64,000 nucleotides of DNA from NCBI GenBank assembly GCA_002706685.1, contig PALV01000022.1:1-64000 (forward strand), written 5' to 3'. The notes under the pieces are model-generated. The model ran no database searches and was not told the origin of the DNA. It worked only from the letters and a program-made list of their open reading frames with translations. This document shows, piece after piece, positions 54,130 through 63,844 of the stretch (the first letter of the stretch is position 1; every line of letters starts with the position of its first letter). The DNA comes from Gammaproteobacteria bacterium (lineage in GTDB: Bacteria > Pseudomonadota > Gammaproteobacteria > Pseudomonadales > Pseudohongiellaceae). The position numbers and the translations under genes were made by a program.

Positions 54130-55679
54130 GGCGCAAGGCTCCGGGAAAGATGAAGAACAAATTGTGTTGTCAATGTGCCGCCGTCAAGGCGCGTGCGCAC
54201 GTTGGCTTCCGGGCGATCGTCCAGCGGCATCTGAATTGGCTCAACGTCGAACCGGGTCGTTGTCGTCAGTGCATCGATAAACTGGATGACCTGCTGCTGT
54301 GCGAGTTGATAACTGGTGGTGTTCTCGACAACTCCTGAAAGCACCACATTCAGCACGGTATCGTTGGCAACGACGGCGTCCACCAGCTGTGCCTGATTGG
54401 ATGATTGCTGGCCAGCCAGCCTGGCCGCTTCTGCTGCCTGCTGCCGCTCTTCTGTCATGTCCAGAACCCAGTCAAATCGTGTCAGGCGAATGCCAGGCAG
54501 CCCCTGCAGCGCACTGCTGATGGCAATCATTGTCTGGGACGGATCTATGCGCTGCCTGGAGATGGTGTCGTAGGTTTCAACAACAACGGCCATGGTATTG
54601 GAAGGGATCGGTGTTTCTGGAAAGCCAAGACGCAACCGCTCATAGTCCCGCAATAATGGCTGCACCTGAACCTCCAGCGCATTGGCTCGGTCTACATAAT
54701 CAAGGCCTCGCAATACCATGGGTGCGGCCATGGCGGAGGCCGCAGTCAGTGCCAGCAGCCCCGTCGCATAGAGTGCGATGCGTGCCTGCCGGATATGGAA
54801 GTAGCGTCGCAGGTCAAACGGCGCATAAAGGTTTCTGAGACGACGCTTGCGCAGTACCAGCGCCAGCGACTGCAGCACCATACTGCTGGCATCAGGCACT
54901 GGACCTTCTCCGATCTCGACAAGCGACAGACGCAGCTCATCAATTGGTGCCAGCTGGTCCAGATCAAGAATTTCGCCGTTATCGAAAATACGCACTTCAA
55001 TGGCGCGGTCGTAGGGCACCAGCTTGATGCGTTCGAGATACTTTCTGCTTTGTAATACCTGATCCTGAATACGGCTTGCTTCCACGGCCTCTCGTGATTG
55101 ACCCCAGGGGGACAGTCGGCTCAGCATGACCTTGCCGTTCTTCAGGTAGGTCTGGCGTATGCCTGAGGTGGACTCCACGTTGACCAGCATCAGGTGTTCC
55201 TCACGGAACTTCATGACATTGGCATAATGCTGCAACAGATAGGCCGGCGTGGAGATTCCCTTGATTGGGACCTTCGATCGCAGCATGATGTCCGTCCATG
55301 GCTGGATCATCTCCTGACGGGACAGTGCGCTGAACAGTACATTGTCGTCCCGACGGCCGGTTTTTTCTCGACCTATCACAGAAGCCACCCGGTACTGGGT
55401 GCCGCGGAACTGAACTTTCAATTTTCTTTTTAACAGTTCTTTGCGGTCGATACCGTTGACGTGCGCAATAGTGTCGTGTCGGAAATCTTCCTCAATGCAG
55501 TCGACGATGATAAAAAACGGCGTCGACGCGTCTTCAGCGATCTCCCCGGCAAAGTTCTCGTAACCATTGAAGTCGGCAGTGTAACTGGTTCGGTGGCGCA
55601 GACGGGATCCGGTCCAGACATAGAACTCGGAGTGCGAAGCACGTATCAGCAGTATTCTCAATTCAGTTCGTTCGAGCAT
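54126..55679 (-). CDS. mshI: MshI-like PilM-PilN fusion protein
   Basis: 517-residue protein. The N-terminal cytoplasmic part (about 1-290) is an actin-like PilM/GspL-type domain (MLVNVESTSGIRQTYLKNGK is a nucleotide-fold segment). A single TM helix lies at about 310-332. The C-terminal periplasmic part (about 335-517) is PilN-like, with a coiled coil and VLNVVLSGVVENTTSY. In MSHA loci MshI provides these functions. It overlaps mshJ by four bases. Probably connects the MshE ATPase to the periplasmic platform. Confidence 0.78.
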   Translation of the reverse strand: MLERTELRILLIRASHSEFYVWTGSRLRHRTSYTADFNGYENFAGEIAEDASTPFFIIVDCIEEDFRHDTIAHVNGIDRKELLKRKLKVQFRGTQYRVASVIGREKTGRRDDNVLFSALSRQEMIQPWTDIMLRSKVPIKGISTPAYLLQHYANVMKFREEHLMLVNVESTSGIRQTYLKNGKVMLSRLSPWGQSREAVEASRIQDQVLQSRKYLERIKLVPYDRAIEVRIFDNGEILDLDQLAPIDELRLSLVEIGEGPVPDASSMVLQSLALVLRKRRLRNLYAPFDLRRYFHIRQARIALYATGLLALTAASAMAAPMVLRGLDYVDRANALEVQVQPLLRDYERLRLGFPETPIPSNTMAVVVETYDTISRQRIDPSQTMIAISSALQGLPGIRLTRFDWVLDMTEERQQAAEAARLAGQQSSNQAQLVDAVVANDTVLNVVLSGVVENTTSYQLAQQQVIQFIDALTTTTRFDVEPIQMPLDDRPEANVRTRLDGGTLTTQFVLHLSRSLAP

Positions 55680-55698
55680 GATTACTGATCCACCCCCC

Positions 55699-56904
55699 TT
55701 ATATCTGCACCGAGCTGATCGTGTTGTAGATCGGGCCTAGCACCGACATCATGACCCAGCCCAGCAGCAGCCCTAGAATTGCTGTCATCACTGGTGCAAT
55801 CAGGGCCTGGACCTTTTCGATGGAGTCTTTGATGTCGCGGTCGAAAAAGTAGCTGACGTTCAACAGGGACTTGTCCAGTTCGCCGGTGGTTTCGCCAACC
55901 TTCATCATGCGGACAACCAGCGGCGGGAAAAGCTCCGTATCGCGGAAACTGTCGGCAATCGAGTCACCATCCTGGATGGCGTCATGTGCCTGCATAATGG
56001 CGCGCTTGATGACGAGGTTGTCAATAATGCTCTCAGCGATCTCAAGGCATCGCAGAACCGGGATGCCTGCCGCATACATCATGGCGAAGAAGTTTGTGAA
56101 GCGTGCCAGCAGAATTTTGGTCAGCACTGAGCCGATCTTCGGAAACACCAGTTTCAGGCGGTCAAACTGATACCGCGCAGCCTCGTTTTTTTCGATAAGC
56201 ATCTTGATAGCAAAAACAATAATGGGGGGCGCAATTACGCAGACATACCAGTAGTTCACCATGAAGTTTGAAACAGCAATCAGCGCGCGGGTATGGCCTG
56301 GCAGTTCTTCGCCCATTGATTCGATAAACCCGACAAGCTGCGGCACCAGGAATACCATCAGAAAGATGGTCACACCCAGGACTGTGGTGGCGACGATCAT
56401 GGGTGTCATCAGCAGTTTCTTGGTCGACTTCTGCAATTCATCCTGCCATTTGATGGTCTCGACCAGCGAGTTGAAAATTTTGGCCAGTTCGCCGCTGAGT
56501 TCGCCGGCCCGAATCAGGTTGACGAACAGCGTGTCGAATATTTTGGGATGTTCTTCAAGGGCATCGGAAAGGTTTTTGCCGCCTTCGATTTCATCCACCA
56601 GGTTGGCTATGACTTCCTTGAACCGGGGGTGGTCAACGCTGTCGCGCAAATCAACCAGACCCTCCAGCAACGGCACACCCGCTCGGGTCAGTTGTTCCAT
56701 GTGGAAGCAGAAGTTGATCAGGTCCGCTTTCTCGACCTTTTTTTGCCCGACACTGGCTCGACGCTCTTCGGTTTCCGAACAGCGAATCAGATCCAGGTTC
56801 ATGCGGCCCAGCCGTTGTTCCAGATCGATGTCGTTGGCGGCATCCAGGTTGCCCTGGCGGATTCGACCGTTTTTGTTCATGGCGCGATAACGATATAAAG
56901 GCAT
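55699..56904 (-). CDS. mshG: pilus inner-membrane platform protein MshG (PilC/GspF family)
   Basis: 401-residue polytopic protein with two repeated GspF domains (about 65-190 and 270-395). It contains FCFHMEQLTRAGVPLLEGL and, in the second repeat, FTNFFAMMYAAGIPVLRCLE. Helices lie near 168-188, 215-238 and 370-395. It converts ATPase motion into pilin insertion. It is five bases below mshE in the operon. Confidence 0.9.
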   Translation of the reverse strand: MPLYRYRAMNKNGRIRQGNLDAANDIDLEQRLGRMNLDLIRCSETEERRASVGQKKVEKADLINFCFHMEQLTRAGVPLLEGLVDLRDSVDHPRFKEVIANLVDEIEGGKNLSDALEEHPKIFDTLFVNLIRAGELSGELAKIFNSLVETIKWQDELQKSTKKLLMTPMIVATTVLGVTIFLMVFLVPQLVGFIESMGEELPGHTRALIAVSNFMVNYWYVCVIAPPIIVFAIKMLIEKNEAARYQFDRLKLVFPKIGSVLTKILLARFTNFFAMMYAAGIPVLRCLEIAESIIDNLVIKRAIMQAHDAIQDGDSIADSFRDTELFPPLVVRMMKVGETTGELDKSLLNVSYFFDRDIKDSIEKVQALIAPVMTAILGLLLGWVMMSVLGPIYNTISSVQI

Positions 56905-56909
56905 CGTGT

Positions 56910-58619
56910 TTATCCTCCCAGCCGGCTGGTCAGGTCCAGCACCCGAGAGATTTCCTCTAGACTGGTGGTGCCGTCCAGCACGCGTCGACAGCCGTCTTCA
57001 ACTATGGGCCTGAATCCGCCTGACTTGGCCAGGTTCAGCATCTCCCGCATACTGGCACGGCGAGCAATAAGCTCGTCCATATCGGATGAGACTTTTAAAA
57101 TTTCGATGACCGATGTACGCCCACGGTATCCCTGGAACTCACAGGATGGGCACCCTTTGGCGCGATAGATGGTAGGCGCGGGACGATCTGCCGGAATGGC
57201 CAGAAGCTGCCGCTCCAGATCAGCCGGTTGATAGGCTTCCTTGCAGGTTGGGCATAGACGCCGCACCAGGCGCTGGGCCACCACGCCGATCAGATTGCCC
57301 GCGATGACGTCTGGCAGGATGCCGATATCGAGCAATCGTGGAATGGAGCCGATCGCAGAATTGGTATGCAGGGTTGAGAACACCTGGTGGCCTGTCATCG
57401 CAGCTCTGAATGCCATTTCCGCTGTGATGTGGTCACGTATCTCGCCCACCAGAATGACATCAGGGTCCTGACGCATCATGGAACGGATGCCTTCACCGAA
57501 TCCCATCTTGACCGATTCATTAACCGATGACTGGCGGATCATGGCCATGGGATATTCCACGGGATCCTCCATGGTCATGATGTTTACTTCTTCGGTGTTG
57601 ATGTGGTTGAGAATTGAGTAGAGGGTGGTTGTCTTACCGCTACCGGTTGGACCGGTCACCAGAATGATACCCTCGGGGCGTGCCAGCATCAGACGCAGCA
57701 GCGACAGGTTGTCGTCGCTGAGCCCCAGTTTTTCCATTTCCACGATGCCTTTTTTACGGTCCAGAATACGCAGCACGAAGTTCTCGCCCCAGGTGGTGGG
57801 CTGCGAGGCGGAACGAAAATCAATCTGGCGACCGACCAGTGACATTGAGATACGACCGTCCTGCGGCGCGCGGGACTCGGCGATATTCATGTTGCTGATG
57901 ACTTTCAGGCGTACCGCCATCGCAGGCCAGTAGCTCTTGTGCAGGCTGCGGACCTGTCTTAATACGCCATCGATACGATAACGAATGCGCAGGAAGGCTT
58001 CTTCAGGTTCAAAGTGAATGTCCGAAGCCTCGCGCTGCACTGCATCTGCCAGCAGGGCATTTATCAGACGAACCATCGGATGGCTGTAGGCGTCTTCACT
58101 CAACTGCAGGCTGTCAATGTCGAGTTCGCCGGTTTCGATTTCCTGCAGAATGCCGTCTATGGAAAGTTCAAACCCGTAGAACTGTTCAATGATCCGCATG
58201 ATGTCGGATTCACTGGCCAGCACGGGAGTGATGGACAGGTCACTGCCGTTGATCGCCATGATCTGGTCAAGCGCGACGATGTTGTAGGTGTCGGCCATTG
58301 CCAGGGTCAGGTGTCTTCTGGTTTTGTCGAACGACAGAGGCAGGACGGTGAAACGTCTGGCCAGGTCCTGGGGAACTATTTTTATTGATTCGGCATCAAG
58401 TACTGCGCCGGCAAGTTCGACGGTGCGCTGACCGGTATTTTCACTCAAGGCCTCGCGCACGATGCTGTCGGTGACAAAGCCGAGATCAATCAGTACCGCG
58501 CCGAGAGGTTTGTTGGTCGTCTTGAGCTCGTAAAGACCAATACGCAGCTGGTCCTGTGTGATCACGCCTTTGTCGAGCAGTACCTGGCCTAGTTTTCTTT
58601 TGGGGGCGGCGTTATTCAC
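56910..58619 (-). CDS. mshE: pilus extension ATPase MshE with N-terminal MshEN domain
   Basis: 569-residue GspE/PilB-type hexameric ATPase. The N terminus (about 8-60) is an MshEN c-di-GMP-binding domain: two repeats of the pattern R/K-LG-x2-L-x3-G, seen as KLGQVLLDKGVITQDQL and PLGAVLIDLGFVT. The core has Walker A TGPTGSGKTTTL, the Asp box, Walker B DPDVILVGEIRD, the His box and a zinc site CPTC...CPSC. The GTG start overlaps the mshN stop (GTGA). V. cholerae MshE is known to be driven by c-di-GMP, and several c-di-GMP enzymes are encoded in this window. Confidence 0.93.
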   Translation of the reverse strand: MNNAAPKRKLGQVLLDKGVITQDQLRIGLYELKTTNKPLGAVLIDLGFVTDSIVREALSENTGQRTVELAGAVLDAESIKIVPQDLARRFTVLPLSFDKTRRHLTLAMADTYNIVALDQIMAINGSDLSITPVLASESDIMRIIEQFYGFELSIDGILQEIETGELDIDSLQLSEDAYSHPMVRLINALLADAVQREASDIHFEPEEAFLRIRYRIDGVLRQVRSLHKSYWPAMAVRLKVISNMNIAESRAPQDGRISMSLVGRQIDFRSASQPTTWGENFVLRILDRKKGIVEMEKLGLSDDNLSLLRLMLARPEGIILVTGPTGSGKTTTLYSILNHINTEEVNIMTMEDPVEYPMAMIRQSSVNESVKMGFGEGIRSMMRQDPDVILVGEIRDHITAEMAFRAAMTGHQVFSTLHTNSAIGSIPRLLDIGILPDVIAGNLIGVVAQRLVRRLCPTCKEAYQPADLERQLLAIPADRPAPTIYRAKGCPSCEFQGYRGRTSVIEILKVSSDMDELIARRASMREMLNLAKSGGFRPIVEDGCRRVLDGTTSLEEISRVLDLTSRLGG

Positions 58620-60448
58620 GGCTGAATTTCCTCCAGCGCCTGCAGCCGCTGATTCAGCACGCTCAGGTCGAAACCGGGCGTGCTGAACTGCGCCAACGCC
58701 TGGGCTTCACGATAAAAACTCAGCGCCGCCAGGGGCTGACTGATGCGCTCCAGCGCAACCGCGAGGCTGAATGCGTAATCCGGACTGACCGGTGCTCCAC
58801 CCTGGGTTCGAGCCACCAGCAGAGCGTCATAAAAGGCTTCCTGCGCCTCACGCCATCGCTGCTGCTCGGCGTACAGCGTCCCGAGTGAGTAGCTGATGCC
58901 GGCAATATCGGGATGGTCGTTGCGCAAGGATTTCAGTTCCGATTCCCTTTGTATCGGGTCGGTATAGGCCGTGGTGTCCAGCAGACCGTTGCGGGCCAGG
59001 GGATCACGCGGGTTTATCACCAGCAGGCGAGCATAGGTCTGGCGGGCCAGCTGAATGTCGTTGACCTGCATGGCCGATGCGGCAAGTCCGAGAAGTGCAT
59101 CACGGTTGTCCGGATCGCGTGTCAGATAGTCACGATAGTAATCCCGGGCGGATGCGAAATTGCCCTGTTGATAGGCGGACCATGCCGCCATCATTTGCAT
59201 GTCCGGATTGCGGATGCTTGTTGAACGACTGATCTGAACGGGTGACTCGGGTCCGCTGCGCACTTGAGTTACGGCAGCGTCGACGGCAGTATCGGCAAGG
59301 GCGAGCTCGCTGTCCGGAATACCCTCAGTTGCTGCTGGCTCTTCAGCCTCAGTCTCTGCGGCAATCTCCGGTGTTACGGCTTCGGTTGGTGTTTCTCTTG
59401 CTGTAGGCGGAGGCATCGGTTGAGTGATCAGTGGCTCAGTCGCGACAGGAGCGGCCGATGTATCGGTGATCGTATTAACTGTGGGCTCTGCTTCGGGTGC
59501 CGAGACGCTGGCGACAGTCTCTGCAGCAGTTTCCTCCATGGCTACCGGTTCACCGGCAACTGAACCTGGCATTGAGGTGTCTAGTGGCGCTGCCACATAG
59601 TATTGATTGCCGCCACCAAACAGATCCAGCTGAGCACTCAGCCAAATGACAAGCAGGCTCAAGGGCAATAACGAAGCCCCTGCCAGCAGCATATATCGGC
59701 GCGCGGGAGATGATTTGCCGCGAGTCTTGGCTGTAAATACAGAGCGGACTGAGGCCTTGTCCTGATTTCGGGCGCGGCTTAGCACCGATTCGATAGCCCG
59801 GCTGTCGTTCTCGGTCGTGGCGGCAGTGTCTGCCTTTACGGCCGCTGCGGCCGGCTTCTTTACCGCAGAATCGGGTGGCGTTTCAACCGCTGTTTCAGGG
59901 TTTGGCGCGGTATCCGTCACATCGTCTTCTGAGAGATCAAAGTCGGATTTTTCATCTATCTTTGGAACTGCGACATTCGGCTCTTCGAGTGACCATTCAT
60001 AGGACGAAGCATCGTCCAGCAAATCATCATCAAGGCTGTCTGGCGCGGATTCTGATTGGCTGGTCGGCACTGGTTCAGCAGTTTTTTCTTCAAAAGGTGC
60101 AGCGGCTGGCTCGTCTGACACCTCGGGCATTTCGTTTACTGTCAAGTCGGGCTCATGAGGTTCATCCGACCAACGGAAGGCCAGCGGCTCATCAAGCGAT
60201 GGGGAATTGTCAGTATGAGCAGGCTTCTGGGCAGTGTTTTTATCCAGCTCAGGCTCAGGATCCGCCAGCTGCACTTTGGGGACTTCAATATCCTTTGCAA
60301 CGCTATCGGCCGCCATGGGCGGGGGCGCGAAGGCGGGCGCATCGTCTTCTGCCTTGAGCTTGATCTCGGGGGACGATGGTGTCTGCTCGGCTGAAGCACG
60401 GCGCTTAGCTTCTTCAGCCTTGCGTAGCGCCTCCATTAATAGGCTCAT
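58616..60448 (-). CDS. mshN: MshN-like TPR protein
   Basis: 610-residue inner-membrane protein. It starts MSLLMEALRKAEEAKRRA, the usual opening of MshN proteins. A long acidic, Glu/Pro/Ala-rich cytoplasmic part (about 20-235) precedes a TM helix (about 250-272). A second low-complexity periplasmic linker (about 275-400) follows, then C-terminal TPR repeats (about 420-605) with NPDMQMMAAWSAYQQGNFAS and RDPDNRDALLGLAASAMQVN. It is longer than typical MshN because of the two linkers. Probably scaffolds the secretin or platform. Confidence 0.82.
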   Translation of the reverse strand: MSLLMEALRKAEEAKRRASAEQTPSSPEIKLKAEDDAPAFAPPPMAADSVAKDIEVPKVQLADPEPELDKNTAQKPAHTDNSPSLDEPLAFRWSDEPHEPDLTVNEMPEVSDEPAAAPFEEKTAEPVPTSQSESAPDSLDDDLLDDASSYEWSLEEPNVAVPKIDEKSDFDLSEDDVTDTAPNPETAVETPPDSAVKKPAAAAVKADTAATTENDSRAIESVLSRARNQDKASVRSVFTAKTRGKSSPARRYMLLAGASLLPLSLLVIWLSAQLDLFGGGNQYYVAAPLDTSMPGSVAGEPVAMEETAAETVASVSAPEAEPTVNTITDTSAAPVATEPLITQPMPPPTARETPTEAVTPEIAAETEAEEPAATEGIPDSELALADTAVDAAVTQVRSGPESPVQISRSTSIRNPDMQMMAAWSAYQQGNFASARDYYRDYLTRDPDNRDALLGLAASAMQVNDIQLARQTYARLLVINPRDPLARNGLLDTTAYTDPIQRESELKSLRNDHPDIAGISYSLGTLYAEQQRWREAQEAFYDALLVARTQGGAPVSPDYAFSLAVALERISQPLAALSFYREAQALAQFSTPGFDLSVLNQRLQALEEIQP

Positions 60449-60465
60449 TGTGCGCGGACCTGCTG

Positions 60466-62181
60466 CTAGCGACGCCGTGCCGAGGAAGGCACAGGCAGAT
60501 TGCTGAAAAAGTCGCTGATCTCCAGACCATTCTCTGGCAGGTACTCCTGGTAGTTCTCCAGATCGCCATCCAGCGATGGCTGGCGAACAACAACTGGTCT
60601 GATGAATACGATCAATTCGGTTTTGCGTCCCTGGTCCTGCCGGTAGCTGAACAGGTTTCTGAGCAGGGGCAAGCGGGACGCGACCGGCAGACCGGCAGTA
60701 GTGGACTCCAGGGAGTCCTGCATCAAACCGCCCAGAACCGCGATCTGGCCACTGTAGACTTTGAGAATGGACTCGATTTCGCGTATCTGTATCTCTGGTA
60801 CAAAATTGGTGACACCAGCCTGGGCCAGGGCGGGGTTGGGGTCACTGACAAAACGGACAATCCGCGAAATGGTCGGCCGCACGTTAAGTGTGACCTGGTC
60901 ATTTTCGCCAATCTGCGGTGTCACACTCATCACAAATCCCACCGGGACCGTGTTCACTGTGCTGGTATAGACGGCTGGAGTTGCCGGCGATACAGTCGTA
61001 GCAGGTGTTCCCGGTTCCACTTCGATAGTGAAATAGACGCGATTGTCGACCACCCGCAACATGGCAGCCTGGTTGTTCAGGGCCATAATCTTTGGGCTGG
61101 AGAGCACGCGCGATTCCCCGAACGTTGACAGCATACGGATTGTGGCTGCGATAGCGTCTGGGCCGCTGCTGCGATCGATTGTCAGTAACGCCGCTGGTGG
61201 CGTGTTCAGATTTATGCCTGTGACACTCTGCACAAAGTCCAGTTGTCCGCCATCACGGCTGATGACCGTCCAGTCCACACCTGACTGATTGTCGTCATTC
61301 AGTGTCACCTCCACGACCGTCGCTTCAATCAGCACCTGCGTCAATGACCTGTTTCGAACCAGGTCGATAAAGGCGGCGATATCTTCATGCTGTCGTGCAG
61401 AGGCATACACGGAGACGAGGCCTGATTCCGGGTTTACCGTGACGCTTGTCTGCATGTTTGGTGTGTTCGCTTGAGTGCCCGCAGGCTGGCCCGGTTCGGC
61501 GGGTGCCGGCTGATTGTTACCTGCTGGTGTTGTGCCATCCAGCAGGCTGCGGATATTCGCTTCCAGGGTGCCCCAGAAGTCGTTGCTGGAACTCTGGTTG
61601 ATGGATGCTGTTGAATTGTTGGAGCCGCCAGCCGCGCCACCTCCGGCACCACCGACCTGAACCAGCGACGTGGCAACCGACAGCCCGGTATTGGCCTCCC
61701 GCGTGACGTTCACGTAATCGATTCGATACGTGCGCAGAAATGGTGTGTCAGGCTCTATCACCAGGGTATTGTCGGCATCCATGCGCCATCTGAAACTGAC
61801 CTGTCGGTTGATACGGTCGATGATCTGCGTCAGCGTCTGATCAACCGCATTGATGCTGACGTTGCCCGTTACCTGCGGGTGGATGTCGATGTTGATACCA
61901 ATGTCGCGCGAGATACGAAACATCAATTCCCGCACGGGTGTGTCCTGCACAATAACGGTAAACAGCTCCGGTGCCGGCTGTGCGACCGGCGATGCCAATG
62001 CAGGTCGCGGACGCACTACTTCTGGTATGTCATTGTTTGCCACAGTTGCTGCGGGCGGCTCAATATGACGTCCTTCGCTGGGCCGCTCCGGCAGGGATGA
62101 ACTGCATCCACTGAGCAACACTGCACTCAGTGTCAACCGTGTCAGGGGATGTGTGAGTAAGCTCATAGTCTGGTTTCTCAT
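60466..62181 (-). CDS. mshL: outer-membrane secretin MshL
   Basis: About 571-residue secretin lipoprotein. The lipobox is LLSGC (Cys about residue 26), so it should be lipidated in the outer membrane. N-terminal domains (about 70-160) include the short secretin/TonB-type segment FRISRDIGINIDIHPQVTGN. The C-terminal secretin domain (about 330-560) has VPVGFVMSVTPQIGENDQVT and RLPLLRNLFSYRQDQGRKTE. The ATG at 62181 overlaps the mshM stop (TGATG); ATGs at 62190 and 62166 are alternatives. It forms the channel through which the pilus leaves. Confidence 0.9.
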   Translation of the reverse strand: MRNQTMSLLTHPLTRLTLSAVLLSGCSSSLPERPSEGRHIEPPAATVANNDIPEVVRPRPALASPVAQPAPELFTVIVQDTPVRELMFRISRDIGINIDIHPQVTGNVSINAVDQTLTQIIDRINRQVSFRWRMDADNTLVIEPDTPFLRTYRIDYVNVTREANTGLSVATSLVQVGGAGGGAAGGSNNSTASINQSSSNDFWGTLEANIRSLLDGTTPAGNNQPAPAEPGQPAGTQANTPNMQTSVTVNPESGLVSVYASARQHEDIAAFIDLVRNRSLTQVLIEATVVEVTLNDDNQSGVDWTVISRDGGQLDFVQSVTGINLNTPPAALLTIDRSSGPDAIAATIRMLSTFGESRVLSSPKIMALNNQAAMLRVVDNRVYFTIEVEPGTPATTVSPATPAVYTSTVNTVPVGFVMSVTPQIGENDQVTLNVRPTISRIVRFVSDPNPALAQAGVTNFVPEIQIREIESILKVYSGQIAVLGGLMQDSLESTTAGLPVASRLPLLRNLFSYRQDQGRKTELIVFIRPVVVRQPSLDGDLENYQEYLPENGLEISDFFSNLPVPSSARRR

Positions 62182-63713
62182 CAGAGGCATTCAAGTCGGT
62201 TGACGTTCTGCACAAACGGCACGTTGACGGTGAACGCTGACGGCAGGGTTGAAATATTTGATCGGGCAGCATCGACAGTGTCGAAGCTGCCGTAAATGAC
62301 GCGCCACATGGGGCCACCCGCACCAGGCACCAGGCAGGTAAAGGTAAGATCTATCAGGCCAGCGCGCTGCATGGTTCGCAGCGCATCTGACAGATAATCT
62401 GTTTCATGTTCGCCGACCGACAGGATCTGCAGGGCAAACGAGCCACGATCCTCACCATAAAACCAGTCAATGAATGCCTCGCGGCGCTCTGCGACAATCG
62501 CTGGCCAGGGGTCAGGTTCCGGCAGCGAGGTGGTCTCGTCGCTGGCAGTGGCCGCCAGCGCAGTCACTGCTTCTGAGGGAGCTTCGAGCTCTGCAACGGC
62601 TTCGCTCTGTGCGAGCGGCTCGATGTCCGCTACAGCTTCACTTTGCACAGCAGCTTGTGGCTCTGCGGCGGTAGCTGCCGTGACCAGCGCCAGGTCAACA
62701 GATGGCTCCGCAACTGTCGCAGCAACTGGCTCACTTACTGCGGTGACTTCCGCCGCCTGCTGCATTTCGTAAAGCAGATAGGCCTGCCAGCTCGCGACAA
62801 CACTCAGGGCAATTACCGCTGTCACCAGCGCGGTGCGCCAGAATCGGCGGGGCGCCGACTCCCGGTAGTCGGAGTCCTTGATGGCAGCTTTGACGTGAGA
62901 GACCTTGACGGCCGTTTGCAACTGATTGCGCAAGGATCGCGGCCGATTCGTCGTCGCGGAGTCTCCATATGCAGCCAGCATGGATTTGTCGGCGAGTATG
63001 TTGATGCGTCGGGTCAATCCGCCGGAGGCTCGCGCTATTAGCTTCTCTGCCTTCTTGCTGAAAACCTGCGGAACCGGGCAGCCGGCCGCCTGCAGTCGGT
63101 GCTTTATGTACTCCGACACTTCGTCGGGCTTTAAAGGGTCAAGATAAAAACTGTGCGTGATACGCTCGCGCAGTTGACGGATATTCTTGTTCTGCAGATT
63201 TTTGTCCAGCTCTGGCTGGCCAAACAGAATAATCTGCATCAGCTTGTGCTGGTGCGTTTCCAGGTTGCTGAACAGACGGATCTCTTCCAGCGTCTCCAGC
63301 GGCATGCTTTGGGCTTCTTCAATGATAACCAGTACAGTCCGGTTGGCGCCGTGCTGTTCGAGCAGGTATTCCTGAAGTTTTTGCATCAGGACCAGGCGCG
63401 GGGTTTCCTGGGTGACTGGCAGGTTCAGCTCAAACGCGACCGCATAGAGGATTTCGTGCGGTGTCAGTTTGGGGTTGGCCAGGTAAACAACAGTGACGCT
63501 GGCGGGCAGACGCTCTTCCAGCATCCGGCACAGCATGGTCTTGCCACTGCCGACTTCGCCAACGACTTTGAGGATGCCTTCGCCGGATTGCACAGCATAA
63601 AGCAGGGCTTCGAGAATGACGCCCCGGCCGTTTTCGCCACCGTTGTAAAAAAGAGCAGGATCCGGTGTTATGCGAAACGGATGTCTGTCGAGCGAGTAAT
63701 AGTCAAGGTACAA
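62181..63713 (-). CDS. mshM: MshM-type AAA+ ATPase fused to TM segment and SPOR-like domain
   Basis: 510-residue protein. Residues 1-270 are an ExeA/MshM-type AAA+ ATPase: MYLDYYSLDRHPFRITPDP is the classic opening, Walker A is GEVGSGKTM, Walker B VLVIIEEAQSM, sensor FGQPELDK. A TM helix follows (about 295-317), then an Ala/Glu/Val-rich periplasmic linker (about 320-415) and a C-terminal SPOR-like domain (about 425-510, with FALQILSVGEHETDYL). SPOR domains bind denuded peptidoglycan. Typical MshM has only about 280 residues. The start is a TTG at 63713 with AGGA eight bases upstream. Confidence 0.87.
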   Translation of the reverse strand: MYLDYYSLDRHPFRITPDPALFYNGGENGRGVILEALLYAVQSGEGILKVVGEVGSGKTMLCRMLEERLPASVTVVYLANPKLTPHEILYAVAFELNLPVTQETPRLVLMQKLQEYLLEQHGANRTVLVIIEEAQSMPLETLEEIRLFSNLETHQHKLMQIILFGQPELDKNLQNKNIRQLRERITHSFYLDPLKPDEVSEYIKHRLQAAGCPVPQVFSKKAEKLIARASGGLTRRINILADKSMLAAYGDSATTNRPRSLRNQLQTAVKVSHVKAAIKDSDYRESAPRRFWRTALVTAVIALSVVASWQAYLLYEMQQAAEVTAVSEPVAATVAEPSVDLALVTAATAAEPQAAVQSEAVADIEPLAQSEAVAELEAPSEAVTALAATASDETTSLPEPDPWPAIVAERREAFIDWFYGEDRGSFALQILSVGEHETDYLSDALRTMQRAGLIDLTFTCLVPGAGGPMWRVIYGSFDTVDAARSNISTLPSAFTVNVPFVQNVNRLECL

Positions 63714-63844
63714 ATCGGCATTCCTGATAATGCGGTCACTCTGACCTCAAATTCCCGCTTAGATGAGGGCTACCTTATTATCCTACCTGTTGCAGGTGCG
63801 CGTCATATGTTCAGAGGGTCAAAATAGGGCTGAATTGCAGTCCC

